64,000 bases of DNA from Isoperla grammatica (Eukaryota; Arthropoda; Insecta; Plecoptera; Perlodidae), in NCBI GenBank assembly GCA_945910005.1, contig OX246745.1, positions 43,852,251 to 43,916,250 of the forward strand, in the 5' to 3' direction. This document shows, piece after piece, positions 63,875 to 64,000 of the stretch (the stretch's first letter is position 1; each line of letters opens with the position of its first letter). Below the pieces are notes generated by a model. It was not told the DNA's origin, did no database searches, and was given only the letters and a program-made list of their open reading frames with translations. Made by a program: the position numbers and the translations under genes.

Positions 63875-64000
63875 GGCCTACACCGAATAGTATTTTTACG
63901 AACCGGATAATCGTTTTAAAAAACCGGTTAAAAACCGGTTTTTTTCACAAAAAAAAAAAAACGCAAAAAAAAAAAAGTTGTGTGTATATTCCAAAAAATG
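63872..64000. mobile_element. Probable end of an element F-type MITE (runs off the right edge)
   Basis: TAGGGCCTACACCGAATAGT, then TTTTTACGAACCGGATAATC and AAAACCGGTTAAAAACCGG, parallel the start of element F at 37311 (CATCGGTAAGTAAAATTACT, AGCCGGTTAACCG, AAACCGGTTT). The other end is outside the window. Confidence 0.5.

Overview
This is a eukaryotic, invertebrate nuclear window. It has widely spaced exons with GT/AG splice sites, large introns and a dense load of animal-type mobile DNA (Penelope-like, Ty3/Gypsy, non-LTR, hAT, piggyBac). The translated exons look arthropod-like, for example the [10 protein letters not shown] stretch after the first HKD motif, but I cannot name the organism. 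Tandem arrays make up about 28 kb (roughly 43%) of the window.

One host gene is recognisable. It is a plus-strand, PLD1/2-type phospholipase D with PX, PH and HKD domains. Six consecutive exons are visible: 18390-18587 and 24516-24636 (PX), 36499-36842 and 40732-40811 (PH), 47701-47939 (start of the catalytic domain) and 62616-62866 (first HKD motif). All junction phases agree, so they read as one continuous protein. The 5' exons and everything after HKD1 lie outside the window.

Layout. 1-10 kb: two copies of a 97-bp array element with a tRNA-like head, one hAT MITE and old dispersed repeats. 10.5-17.8 kb: a 77/79-bp GC-rich array, a Penelope relic and a 31-bp array. 18-25 kb: two PX exons, three small DNA elements (one with a paralogous empty site) and a fourth TIR element. 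25.0-29.85 kb: a piggyBac-like element carrying a nested Penelope-like element with a 760-codon RT/GIY-YIG ORF and hammerhead-like motifs. 30-36.5 kb: a foldback MITE, a 79/82-bp array, a hAT derivative and a 60-bp array running into the PH exon. 37-42.6 kb: more hAT-type elements. 42.7-47.7 kb: a heptamer satellite split by a LINE and ending 8 nt before a PLD exon. 48.5-62.7 kb: a 111-bp array of 98 units made from the 3' splice site and first 93 bp of the HKD1 exon, with an internally deleted LTR retrotransposon in unit 1. 63.4 kb to the end: a second piggyBac-like end.

The most unusual features are these. Three tandem arrays sit on or directly against three different 3' splice sites of one gene. 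A family of Penelope-linked hammerhead-like motifs shows an apparent exchange of the core 3-8 base pair. A set of hAT-type MITEs keeps common ends while the cores are built from different short motifs.
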